Of a stretch of 64,000 nt of DNA, positions 45,050 through 53,025 are shown piece by piece. Source of the stretch: Sediminicola sp037203765 (GTDB lineage: Bacteria; Bacteroidota; Bacteroidia; Flavobacteriales; Flavobacteriaceae); the NCBI RefSeq assembly GCF_037203765.1, contig NZ_JBBCAS010000001.1, positions 558,001 to 622,000 of the forward strand. The letters run 5' to 3'. The translations under genes and the position numbers were made by a program. Position 1 is the first letter of the stretch. Every line of letters starts with the position of its first letter. The notes beneath the pieces were generated by a model. That model did no database searches. It had not been told where the DNA came from and saw only the letters and a list, made by a program, of their open reading frames with translations.

Positions 45050-45862
45050 ATGAAATATGTATTTACCGTCTTTTTGGGCCTTGCCCTTTTTTCTTGTAAA
45101 GAAAAGGTAGAAGTAGCCCCATTGGAGGCAAAGGACAACACTCCCCAGGAAATAGTCTATGAGGAGTATACCGGAGTGGAACCCACAAAACCGGAAGAAA
45201 CGGAGGTCTATGAGCCTGTACCCCCTACAGTACAGCCCTATGCGAATAACGGAGCTCCAAGTGACGCCATTGTGCTATTTGATGGGAAAAATTTTGACCA
45301 GTGGATCAGTGCAAAGGACAGTACTTCAGTAGCGTGGCACTTGAACAAGGATGGGAGTATGACCGTAAAGGATCGGTCAGGGGATATTCAGACCAAACAG
45401 AATTTTGGAAGTGTTCAGTTGCACCTGGAATGGAAATCTCCTGCAGACATACAACGGGAAGGCCAGAACAGGGCAAACAGTGGGGTTTTCCTTCAGGGGA
45501 TCTATGAGGTTCAGATTCTGGACAATAACAACAATGACACTTACGTAAACGGCCAGGTTGGTTCTATTTACAAGCAACACGTGCCTTTGGCAAAAGCGTC
45601 CGTGCCATCAGGGGAATGGAATTCCTATGACATCATTTTTCATGAACCGGTATTCAATGATGAAGGAAAGAAAATTAGGTCGGGGACCATTACGGTAATA
45701 CACAATGGGGTTTTGGTCCAGGACCACGCAGAAATAAAAGGTACTACACCCTACATTGGCTGGCCAAAGAACGAAGCCCATGGAAAGGGACCTATAAAGC
45801 TCCAAGATCATGGAGACAACAGCAGGGTAAGCTTTAGAAATATTTGGGTCAGGGAACTGTAG
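45050..45862 (+). CDS. DUF1080 lipoprotein (3-keto-disaccharide hydrolase family), copy 2
   Basis: A 270-residue lipoprotein (lipobox LALFSC, Cys16) with a Pro/Glu/Thr-rich linker (~20-65) and a DUF1080 domain (~75-270) containing IVLFDGKNFDQWISAKD, NSGVFLQGIYEVQILD and GPIKLQDHGDNSRVSFRNIWVREL. It differs enough from copy 1 to suggest a different aglycone or linkage. It follows copy 1 with a single base between stop and start, and SdpI follows it by one base. Confidence 0.9.
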   Translation: MKYVFTVFLGLALFSCKEKVEVAPLEAKDNTPQEIVYEEYTGVEPTKPEETEVYEPVPPTVQPYANNGAPSDAIVLFDGKNFDQWISAKDSTSVAWHLNKDGSMTVKDRSGDIQTKQNFGSVQLHLEWKSPADIQREGQNRANSGVFLQGIYEVQILDNNNNDTYVNGQVGSIYKQHVPLAKASVPSGEWNSYDIIFHEPVFNDEGKKIRSGTITVIHNGVLVQDHAEIKGTTPYIGWPKNEAHGKGPIKLQDHGDNSRVSFRNIWVREL

Positions 45863-45863
45863 C

Positions 45864-46226
45864 ATGCTCTTGGAAGAATTGATGGCCATAGGCATTACCC
45901 CAACCTTATTGATTGCCTTTGGTTATTATTGGAAATTATATCCCCCTAAGAAAATCAATGCGTTGTACGGCTACCGGACCAGAAGAAGTATGGCCAACCA
46001 GCTCATATGGGATTATGCCAATAAAATAGGATCGAAAATGTTCATCAAGGTAGGTATAGTAACCTTGGTTTTAAGTTTTTTTGCCTATTTCCTTTTGGCC
46101 CCAAGTGCCAATATAGTGGCTTCATTTTTTATTTTTATCATTGGTATTGGTGCAGGGATGTATTGGTGCGAGACAAAGATCAATAGGTATTTTGATAAAA
46201 ATGGCAACCCAAAAAAGCAAAACTGA
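45864..46226 (+). CDS. SdpI family membrane protein
   Basis: A 120-residue membrane protein with the SdpI C-terminal signature ALYGYRTRRSMANQLIWDYANK (~34-55) and three hydrophobic helices (~8-24, ~66-83, ~88-107). In Bacillus SdpI is the immunity protein for the SDP toxin and part of a signalling system; homologues without a toxin partner are common. It starts one base after the DUF1080 gene, so it may ride on that transcript, yet no toxin gene is nearby. Confidence 0.85.
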   Translation: MLLEELMAIGITPTLLIAFGYYWKLYPPKKINALYGYRTRRSMANQLIWDYANKIGSKMFIKVGIVTLVLSFFAYFLLAPSANIVASFFIFIIGIGAGMYWCETKINRYFDKNGNPKKQN

Positions 46227-46234
46227 ATTTTAAT

Positions 46235-46242
46235 TACCTTTG
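46235..46242 (+). promoter_or_regulatory. Probable promoter -7 element for yicC-gmk-nadD
   Basis: TACCTTTG, exact TAnnTTTG match, 21 bp before the yicC ATG. It suggests the yicC-gmk-nadD operon has its own start. Confidence 0.45.
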
Positions 46243-46262
46243 CCAAAATTTAAAATCAATTT

Positions 46263-47120
46263 ATGATCCAATCCATGACAGGGTTTGGGAAGTACGTTAT
46301 TCAACTTCCCTCAAAGAAAATCACCATTGAAATAAAATCATTGAACAGCAAGAGTCTCGACTTAAATGCCCGCATACCGTCGGCGTATAGGGAAAAGGAG
46401 TTGGAGCTTCGAAAGATTATCGCCAGTTCTTTGGAGAGAGGAAAGGTAGATTTTGGATTGTATATGGAGTCTACGGGTGATGAAACCTCCGCTGTGATCA
46501 ACGAAGGGGTGGTTAAGGGTTATATCAAACAGTTACGAGCCATTGCAGAAGGGGATGATGTTAAATTCCTGGAAATGGCTGTACGCTTGCCAGATGCCCT
46601 AAAGACGGAAAGGGACGATATTGATGAAGAGGAATATAAGGCCATTTTGGAAGCTCTTAATAATGCCCTGAAAGAAATCAACATATTCAGATCGGAGGAG
46701 GGTCAGGTACTGGAAAAGGATTTCTTGGAAAGGATCGCTTCGCTGAACCGGTTGTTGGAAGAAGTGAAGGCCATGGATAAAGACCGACTCTCCATGGTGA
46801 GAGAACGCTTGGAAAAGGCCGTAGCCGATTTAAAGACCGATCTGGATACCAATAGGTTTGAACAGGAATTGATTTATTATTTGGAGAAATACGATATCAC
46901 AGAGGAAAAAGTGCGCTTGGCCAATCATTTGGACTATTTTGCGACTGCTCTCAAATCTGAAGATTCCAACGGAAAAAAACTGGGCTTTATAAGTCAGGAA
47001 ATAGGAAGGGAAATAAATACCATAGGATCCAAGGCCAATTATGCTCCTATGCAACAGCTCGTTGTGCAAATGAAAGATGAGTTAGAGAAAATTAAGGAAC
47101 AAATGCTAAACGTACTGTAA
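46263..47120 (+). CDS. yicC: YicC/YloC family endoribonuclease
   Basis: A 285-residue protein starting with the family hallmark MIQSMTGFG and ending with the conserved GREINTIGSKANYAPMQQLVVQMKDELEKIKEQ. YicC proteins are endoribonucleases involved in small-RNA turnover. The N-terminal domain (YicC_N) covers ~1-155 and DUF1732 the last ~85 residues. Its stop overlaps the gmk ATG (TAATG). Confidence 0.94.
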   Translation: MIQSMTGFGKYVIQLPSKKITIEIKSLNSKSLDLNARIPSAYREKELELRKIIASSLERGKVDFGLYMESTGDETSAVINEGVVKGYIKQLRAIAEGDDVKFLEMAVRLPDALKTERDDIDEEEYKAILEALNNALKEINIFRSEEGQVLEKDFLERIASLNRLLEEVKAMDKDRLSMVRERLEKAVADLKTDLDTNRFEQELIYYLEKYDITEEKVRLANHLDYFATALKSEDSNGKKLGFISQEIGREINTIGSKANYAPMQQLVVQMKDELEKIKEQMLNVL

Positions 47121-47707
47121 TGGAGGAAGGAAAACTTATAATCTTTTCGGCACCGTCGGGAAGTGGAAAAACAACCATCACCAGATATTTATTGGATCAG
47201 CCAGAATTGAATTTGGCCTTTTCCGTTTCCGCTACTTCCAGACCTCGTCGGGGAAAGGAAAAACATGGGGAACATTATTACTTTATGTCCATATCCGATT
47301 TCAAAAACCACATTAAGAACGATGAGTTTTTGGAATGGGAAGAGGTATATAGAGATAACTTTTATGGTACCTTGAAAAGTGAGGTGGAACGTTTGTGGGC
47401 CTTGGGCAAGAATGTGATTTTTGATATTGATGTAGTGGGGGGGCTTAGAATAAAGAAGAAATTCCCCGAGAATACGTTGGCTGTTTTTGTAAAACCACCT
47501 AGTGTTGACGAACTAAAGATCAGATTAAAAAAACGCAGTACTGAAAGTGATGACAAGATCAATATGCGTATCGCCAAGGCATCAGTAGAACTCGCTACGG
47601 CTCCACAATTTGATAAGATCATCAAAAATTATGAATTGGAAATAGCCCTTAAGGAGGCCTATGATCTGGTTGCCGATTTTGTAGGGGTAAAACAGGAAAA
47701 AAAATAG
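47120..47707 (+). CDS. gmk: Guanylate kinase
   Basis: Phosphorylates GMP to GDP. 195 residues, normal length. The P-loop FSAPSGSGKTTI (~9-20), the GMP-binding SATSRPRRGKEKHGEHYYF (~38-56) and the lid region LKKRSTESDDKINMRIAKA are intact. Translationally coupled to yicC and followed 19 bp later by nadD. Confidence 0.96.
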   Translation: MEEGKLIIFSAPSGSGKTTITRYLLDQPELNLAFSVSATSRPRRGKEKHGEHYYFMSISDFKNHIKNDEFLEWEEVYRDNFYGTLKSEVERLWALGKNVIFDIDVVGGLRIKKKFPENTLAVFVKPPSVDELKIRLKKRSTESDDKINMRIAKASVELATAPQFDKIIKNYELEIALKEAYDLVADFVGVKQEKK

Positions 47708-47726
47708 CACCGGGCATATTAGAAGG

Positions 47727-48311
47727 ATGAAAAAGGTAGGTCTCTATTTTGGCACGTTTAATCCAATCCATATTGGTCATCTTATAATTGCCAATCATAT
47801 GGTGGAATTTTCGGATCTTGATGAGGTTTGGATGGTCATTACCCCACATAGTCCTTTTAAGAAAAAGAAAACATTATTGGACAATAACCATAGATACGAG
47901 ATGGTCTATGAAGCTACCAAGGACTACCCTAAACTACACCCCAGTAAGATAGAATTTGATCTTCCCCAACCCAATTATACCATTAATACGTTGGTGCATT
48001 TGGCCGAGAAGTACGGTGCCAAATATGAATTTTCACTCATGATGGGAGAGGATAACCTCAAAGGACTACATAAGTGGAAAAATTATGAAGCCATTCTGGA
48101 GCACCATCAGATTTATGTCTATCCGAGAATTTCAGAGGGTGAAGTGGATCACAGTTTTGACGGGCACCCTAAGATTACCCATATCAATGCCCCGATCATG
48201 GAGATTTCATCTACTTTTATCCGCAAAGAACACAAGGCCGGAAAAAATATTAGGCCTTTATTGCCGGAGAATGTATGGGCTTACATGGATGAAATGAATT
48301 TTTATAGGTAA
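47727..48311 (+). CDS. nadD: Nicotinate-nucleotide adenylyltransferase
   Basis: Makes deamido-NAD from nicotinate mononucleotide and ATP. 194 residues. The nucleotidyltransferase motif GLYFGTFNPIHIGHL (~4-18, with HIGH) and the C-terminal ISSTFIRKEHKAG are present, as is MMGEDNLKGLHKWKNYE. Its 3' end overlaps by ten bases a convergent pseudogene. Confidence 0.95.
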   Translation: MKKVGLYFGTFNPIHIGHLIIANHMVEFSDLDEVWMVITPHSPFKKKKTLLDNNHRYEMVYEATKDYPKLHPSKIEFDLPQPNYTINTLVHLAEKYGAKYEFSLMMGEDNLKGLHKWKNYEAILEHHQIYVYPRISEGEVDHSFDGHPKITHINAPIMEISSTFIRKEHKAGKNIRPLLPENVWAYMDEMNFYR

Positions 48312-48808
48312 TTGCCTTTTTCATCCAACTTTACCCTGAGGGTTTTTTTTCTTTTTTTTAATTTGATTTTAAATGTCCTGTTCACTCCTTTTTGATGGTT
48401 GTAATCTATGAGATAAACATCGTCAATAATATTCCAACCTGGATATTTGGTTTTTAAGGCACTAAGGACTGCAGAAGGAAGGTCAAGGTTTTTAAATCGC
48501 TCGATCGTTTTTAATATCTTGCCGTTCTCGTCATATACGGCGACTATCTTGCCTTCCGGTATATAGAAGGAAACGGTATAAAATGGATATTCATCCTGAA
48601 AAGCACCTTCCTCTTTTACGTTATGACCAGCTACCTTACGCTATAATAGTTTAACCGGTACCGGCGTCTCCTTGGAGTCAATACTACTGAGGTATTTATA
48701 GTTGACCGCCGTAACCACCACCTCCGAAAGTTCCTCGGTTTTGGGGTCTTGTGACCATAGGATGGGGCAAAACAAAAGGGTAAAGAGTAAGGAAATTACG
48801 GTTTTCAT
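48302..48808 (-). pseudogene. Decayed copy of a small exported protein (paralogue of 52281-52787)
   Basis: From ATG at 48808 the frame gives a signal peptide (MKTVISLLFTLLFCPILWSQ) and ELSEVVVTAVNYKYL, then an in-frame TAG at 48641-48643 (codon 56), where the intact paralogue has Glu in VKMLERKAAAYN (here VKLL-stop-RKVAGHN). The frame then continues with clear similarity (FYTVSFYIPEGKIVAVYDENG, RFKNLDLPSAVLSALK). Near the end a poly-A run, T8-C-T7 on the plus strand at 48343-48358, shifts the frame: the matching C-terminus VKLDEKGNYL and stop at 48302 are in another frame. Two lesions make function unlikely. A sequencing error cannot be excluded for the homopolymer site. Confidence 0.85.
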
Positions 48809-48882
48809 ATGAATTATATAATATGCAAAAGTAGTTGTTTCAAATACTGGTGGATATGAGCACCGTCAGTTTGGACCACAAT

Positions 48883-49593
48883 TTATATTTGGGATAGGAT
48901 GTCGGTCCCAAGAAATTTGTGGTCTTTATTGTAATACCACTCCCTGGTTTTTGGCATCCTAATATCATTGATGTTTTCTTGGTCCTTTAAAAGGATATAT
49001 TCCCCGTCATTTTTTGATTCATCATGATAAAATTGATAGGCCTCCATGGCATAGGAAGCCGGATCAAAGTAGAAATACCATGTGTCCCCGCCAACACCTT
49101 CCTCATAGGTGACCTTTAGAACCAGGTACTCTTTGTTCTTCAATTTTTTATGCTGCACCTTAGGGTCAATAATGGTTCCTGGGTCTTTTAATTTCATTGG
49201 CAGGCCATACAGGTAGGTGTAGTAGTCCTTCATCATATTTGCCCGCTCACAATTTAGGTTGAATGATTTTTGTTGCGCCTCGGTTATTTCTGGACTACCG
49301 TTTAAAAGTAAAGTACATGTTTTGCCTTTCAATTTGTACTCCAATGTATTTCCATCTTTTTCAACGTTCAAATTAAATTGTTCCTGTGGGAGGTTGATTT
49401 GAATGATGCTTTTTCTCTCGCTGCTATTCGGAGTTTTCATAAGTACCTTGAACGCCCCACTGAACGATGACCAATTATTGTTGGGATCGTGGTAGGCCAT
49501 AGTTTTTTGTAAAAGTTGATTTGCTGTTAGTTCTTGAGAGTGGCCTAAGAAAGACATGGAAGATAGAAGCAATACAATAATTATTCTCATCAT
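48883..49593 (-). CDS. Exported protein, DUF6503-like
   Basis: A 236-residue protein with a signal peptide (MMRIIIVLLLSSMSFLGHSQ). The mature part starts with ELTANQLLQKTMAYHDPNNNW and has a lipid-carrier-like beta sheet pattern, with GKTCTLLLNGSPEITEAQ, GVGGDTWYFYFDP and RMPKTREWYYNKDHKFLGTDIL. It resembles the DUF6503 family of Flavobacteriia; the assignment is from memory of its pattern and is tentative. ATG at 49590 or 49593 are both possible. Divergent from the metalloprotease gene. Confidence 0.75.
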   Translation of the reverse strand: MMRIIIVLLLSSMSFLGHSQELTANQLLQKTMAYHDPNNNWSSFSGAFKVLMKTPNSSERKSIIQINLPQEQFNLNVEKDGNTLEYKLKGKTCTLLLNGSPEITEAQQKSFNLNCERANMMKDYYTYLYGLPMKLKDPGTIIDPKVQHKKLKNKEYLVLKVTYEEGVGGDTWYFYFDPASYAMEAYQFYHDESKNDGEYILLKDQENINDIRMPKTREWYYNKDHKFLGTDILSQI

Positions 49594-49708
49594 GATGTAT
49601 AAGGTTAACACGCTTACAAGGTAAGTATTTTGTTAATATTCTATAAAAAGGCAGGAATAGCTTTTGAATAGTTTTATTTTAGAAGACAGAAAAAAACAAT
49701 TACCTCTT

Positions 49709-52207
49709 ATGAAAAGCCTATTGCCGTTTATTTTGTTCTCCATGTTCTTTATATCCCTAACTGTGGAGGGGCAAAGAAGACCTAGAAATGAAGACCCCAA
49801 AATACCGACCAATTTTAACGATGCTACCAAGCCTAAAAATAAAAATGGCATTAAAGAATATGGGGAGGTAATAACTAAAGATGCCGTTTCCGATGATGGA
49901 CTCTTTACGGTGCATAGGATAAAGGAGGAGTATTTTTATGAAATACCGTTCAATAAGCTAAAAAAGGAAATGCTTTGGGTAAGCAGAATTGCGCAGCTCC
50001 CCGAGGGATTGGGCGGCGGTTATTTTAATGCGGGTACCAAGACCAATGAGCAAGTGGTGGAGTGGGTTAGGTTCCAAGATAAAATTCTATTAAAGGTAAA
50101 GTCCTACGCGAATGTGGCGGACAGCACCAAGGCGATCCACCATTCGGTGATGGTGAATAATTACGAGCCTACACTATTTGCCTTCGATATAAAGGCCTAT
50201 AATACGGACACCACGGCAGTGGTGATCAATGTGACCTCTCTTTTTAATACAGATGTGGTGGCCATCAGTGGTCTATCCGCAAGATTGCGCAAGGAGTATA
50301 AGGTGAAAAAGCTCGAGTCTTCCTTGAGTTTTATTAACGGGATCAAGAGTTTCCCCGAGAATATTGAGGTAAAACAGGATTTGACCTATAGTGCCTCGGA
50401 GCCACCTTCCTTTTCTGACTTGGAGTCCATTAGTCTACAGATGAACCAATCTATGATTTTATTGCCAAAGGAGCCCATGAGGCCCAGAAGGTATGATCCC
50501 AGGGTAGGGTTCTTTACGGTTAGCCAGTACGACTATGGAAGCAAGGAATTGAAATCGGATCAAAAAACCTATATCAGGAGATGGCGGTTGGAGCCCAAGG
50601 ATGCAGAAGCATATGCGCGGGGTGAACTGGTAGAGCCCATAAAGCCCATTGTGTATTATCTGGATCCCGGAACTCCTGAGAATTTGAGGGAGTATATCAA
50701 GCAGGGAATAGAGGAATGGCAAAAACCCTTTGAAACGGCTGGTTTTAAAAATGCCATTTTGGCCAAAGACGCTCCCACGGCAGAGGAAGATCCAGAATTC
50801 AGTCCGGAGGATATCCGATATTCCGTGGTCCGATATGTTGCCAGCACCACAAGGAATGCCACTGGTCCCAGTGTGTCGGATCCTAGAAGTGGAGAAATTA
50901 TTGAAAGTGACATTATTTGGTACCACAATCATTTGAGAAGCTATAGAAATAGATATTTGTTGGAAACCGGAGCCGCAAATCCATCAGCGAGGACCCTGAA
51001 TACTCCCGAGGAAGAAATAGGGGAGATGATGCGCATGGTTATAGCCCATGAAGTGGGGCATGCCCTTGGCTTTCCTCATAATATGGCGGCCAGTTATGCC
51101 TACCCTGTTGATTCTTTGCGCAATGGCGCCTTTACCCAAGAAAATGGAATAGCCGCCAGTATTATGGATTATGCCCGTTATAACTATGTGGCACAGCCTG
51201 AGGATGAAAATATTAGGTTCATCCGACAAATGGGCCCCTATGACCATTATGCGACCAATTGGGGCTATCGGGTCATTCCGAACACCACCACGGTGGCGGA
51301 GGAACGGGATACGCTAGATCAATGGATCAGAAAGCACGAGTTGGATCCGAAATATAAGTTTGGCCGGCAATCCAGTCGTTTTGATCCCCAATCTCAGACA
51401 GAAAGTATAGGGGACGACCCCATAAAAGCAGGAGATTATGCCTTGAGCAATCTAAAATATGTGGCACAGAACCTTAAGAGTTGGACATCGGACCGGACCA
51501 ATGACTATGGTGATCTTGAAGAGTTGTATGGGGAGTTGTTGGGTGTGTACAGTAGGTATGTAGGCCATGTAGTGACCAATATTGGAGGCGTATTTGAAAA
51601 TTTGAAAACTCCAGATCAGGAAGGCCTGGTATATACCCACTTGGATCATGCTGCGCAAAAGGCATCCATGGTATGGTTACAGGAAAATTTATTTTCAACA
51701 CCAGCTTGGCTCATTGATAAGGAAATATTACAAAATATAGACCATGCAGGTTACTTTGAGGCATTGCGAAGGGTGCAGGCCAGGCATCTGAACGATCTGC
51801 TCAGTTTTGACCGGATAGGCAGGCTCATCGATGCAGAAACAACCGTTGTGGACTATTACAGTGCTTTGGGAATGCTAAGGGACTTGCGCAATGGTGTGTG
51901 GAGCGAGGTCAGAAGGGGCACCAATGTTGATATTTATCGCAGAAACCTACAGCGCACCTATTTGGATAGAATGGCCTATTTAATGACAGATGAAGGTCCA
52001 TCCCGTAGAAACAATGATTCGGAAGTGGAACGAACCTTAACGTTCGACGTGAGTACTTCGGATGTGCGTACGTTGGTAAGGGGAGAGCTCAAAACCCTTC
52101 GATTTAGGTTGCAGGCAGCGAGGAACAGCGCTGTGAATACAATTACAAGGTATCACTATGAGGATGCCATTGCCAGAATAGACCAGATATTGGATCCTGG
52201 AAAGTAA
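49709..52207 (+). CDS. Secreted zinc-dependent metalloprotease (metzincin-type, DUF5117/DUF4953 family)
   Basis: An 832-residue exported protease. ATG at 49709 begins the signal peptide MKSLLPFILFSMFFISLTVEG; a TTG start 45 bp upstream lacks one. The zinc site HEVGHALGFPHN gives His447, Glu448, His451 and His457 (HExxHxxGxxH) and the Met-turn appears as ASIMDYARYN (~485). The N-terminal ~70-340 correspond to the DUF5117-like part and the C-terminal ~500-832 to the long DUF4953 domain. Likely degrades peptides in the periplasm or outside the cell. Confidence 0.92.
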   Translation: MKSLLPFILFSMFFISLTVEGQRRPRNEDPKIPTNFNDATKPKNKNGIKEYGEVITKDAVSDDGLFTVHRIKEEYFYEIPFNKLKKEMLWVSRIAQLPEGLGGGYFNAGTKTNEQVVEWVRFQDKILLKVKSYANVADSTKAIHHSVMVNNYEPTLFAFDIKAYNTDTTAVVINVTSLFNTDVVAISGLSARLRKEYKVKKLESSLSFINGIKSFPENIEVKQDLTYSASEPPSFSDLESISLQMNQSMILLPKEPMRPRRYDPRVGFFTVSQYDYGSKELKSDQKTYIRRWRLEPKDAEAYARGELVEPIKPIVYYLDPGTPENLREYIKQGIEEWQKPFETAGFKNAILAKDAPTAEEDPEFSPEDIRYSVVRYVASTTRNATGPSVSDPRSGEIIESDIIWYHNHLRSYRNRYLLETGAANPSARTLNTPEEEIGEMMRMVIAHEVGHALGFPHNMAASYAYPVDSLRNGAFTQENGIAASIMDYARYNYVAQPEDENIRFIRQMGPYDHYATNWGYRVIPNTTTVAEERDTLDQWIRKHELDPKYKFGRQSSRFDPQSQTESIGDDPIKAGDYALSNLKYVAQNLKSWTSDRTNDYGDLEELYGELLGVYSRYVGHVVTNIGGVFENLKTPDQEGLVYTHLDHAAQKASMVWLQENLFSTPAWLIDKEILQNIDHAGYFEALRRVQARHLNDLLSFDRIGRLIDAETTVVDYYSALGMLRDLRNGVWSEVRRGTNVDIYRRNLQRTYLDRMAYLMTDEGPSRRNNDSEVERTLTFDVSTSDVRTLVRGELKTLRFRLQAARNSAVNTITRYHYEDAIARIDQILDPGK

Positions 52208-52227
52208 TTGTAGATTAGTAAAAAATT

Positions 52228-52257
52228 AAGGGCCCAACTTCACTAAGTTGGGCCCTT
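52228..52257. terminator. Bidirectional terminator after the metalloprotease
   Basis: Perfect 13-bp stem AAGGGCCCAACTT (52228-52240) with its complement (52245-52257), CACT loop, A-rich on the left and T-rich on the right, between convergent genes. Confidence 0.85.
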
Positions 52258-52280
52258 TATTTTTTAGAAGTCTAGACTGA

Positions 52281-52787
52281 CTAGAGGAAGGTTCCAGTTT
52301 CATCAATTTTCACCTTCATTCTTTCATCCCCGTTCATCAATTTTAGTTTGTAGGTCTTCTTGGCCCCTTTTTCATCCGTATAACTTACGAGATATACATC
52401 GGATTCAACCGTCCATTTGGGGAACCTGTCCATTACGGCTTTAGCAACAGTTTCCGGTAATTTTACGTTTTTGAATTTTTCAATGGTTCTAGTAATCTGG
52501 CCGTCTGCATTATAAACGGCGACAATTTTACCTTCAGGTATAAAAAAGGAAACCGTGTAAAAATCATATTCATCGCTGTAAAGATCTGATTCTTTGATGT
52601 TGTAAGCTGCAGCTTTTCTTTCCAGCATTTTTACGGGAAGCGCCTCCTCTTCATTGGTAGTTGCATTGAGGTATTTATAGTTAACCGCTGTAACAACCAC
52701 CTCGGATAACTGTTCTGTTTTAACAATTTGAGAAAAACCTTGGCTGGTAAGGCCAAAAACGAATAGACCAAACAATATTTTTTTCAT
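52281..52787 (-). CDS. Small exported protein, intact paralogue of the 48302-48808 pseudogene
   Basis: A 168-residue protein with signal peptide MKKILFGLFVFGLTSQGFSQ. Features such as LSEVVVTAVNYKYLNA, FYTVSFFIPEGKIVAVYNADGQ, KLPETVAKAVMDRFPKW and YLVSYTDEKGAKKTYKLKL suggest two repeated small alpha-beta units of the kind found in PepSY-like or BLIP-like periplasmic proteins; no family is asserted. A decayed sibling with the same outline lies about 3.5 kb upstream. Confidence 0.82.
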   Translation of the reverse strand: MKKILFGLFVFGLTSQGFSQIVKTEQLSEVVVTAVNYKYLNATTNEEEALPVKMLERKAAAYNIKESDLYSDEYDFYTVSFFIPEGKIVAVYNADGQITRTIEKFKNVKLPETVAKAVMDRFPKWTVESDVYLVSYTDEKGAKKTYKLKLMNGDERMKVKIDETGTFL

Positions 52788-52969
52788 AATACGTATTTTA
52801 ATAGATAATGGTTAAACTTTAGTGTGTCCCAAAATTATCTTTTCTGATCATGTTCCACCATGATATAGGTCATGTGGGAATAACCATGAGGTTAGTTAAT
52901 GAAGGGAGTAGCTGCTTCTCATTCAAAAAATAAAGCACAGCGTACAATGATCAGGATGAGCAATAAAAA

Positions 52970-53004
52970 AAAGGTTCGGCCAAACATAGTTTGGCCGAAC
53001 CTTT
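52970..53004 (-). terminator. Terminator of the phosphate transport cluster
   Basis: A 16-bp stem (52970-52985 with 52989-53004, built on AAGGTTCGGCCAAAC) with ATA loop and a run of T on the minus strand, 21 bp after the PiT stop codon. Confidence 0.88.
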
Positions 53005-53025
53005 GAATTTTAAGTTCAACAAGTT

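Noticed and set aside
45864..46226. SdpI as evidence of an SDP-type toxin-immunity system
   Set aside because: No toxin or maturation gene is nearby; SdpI homologues are common without them.
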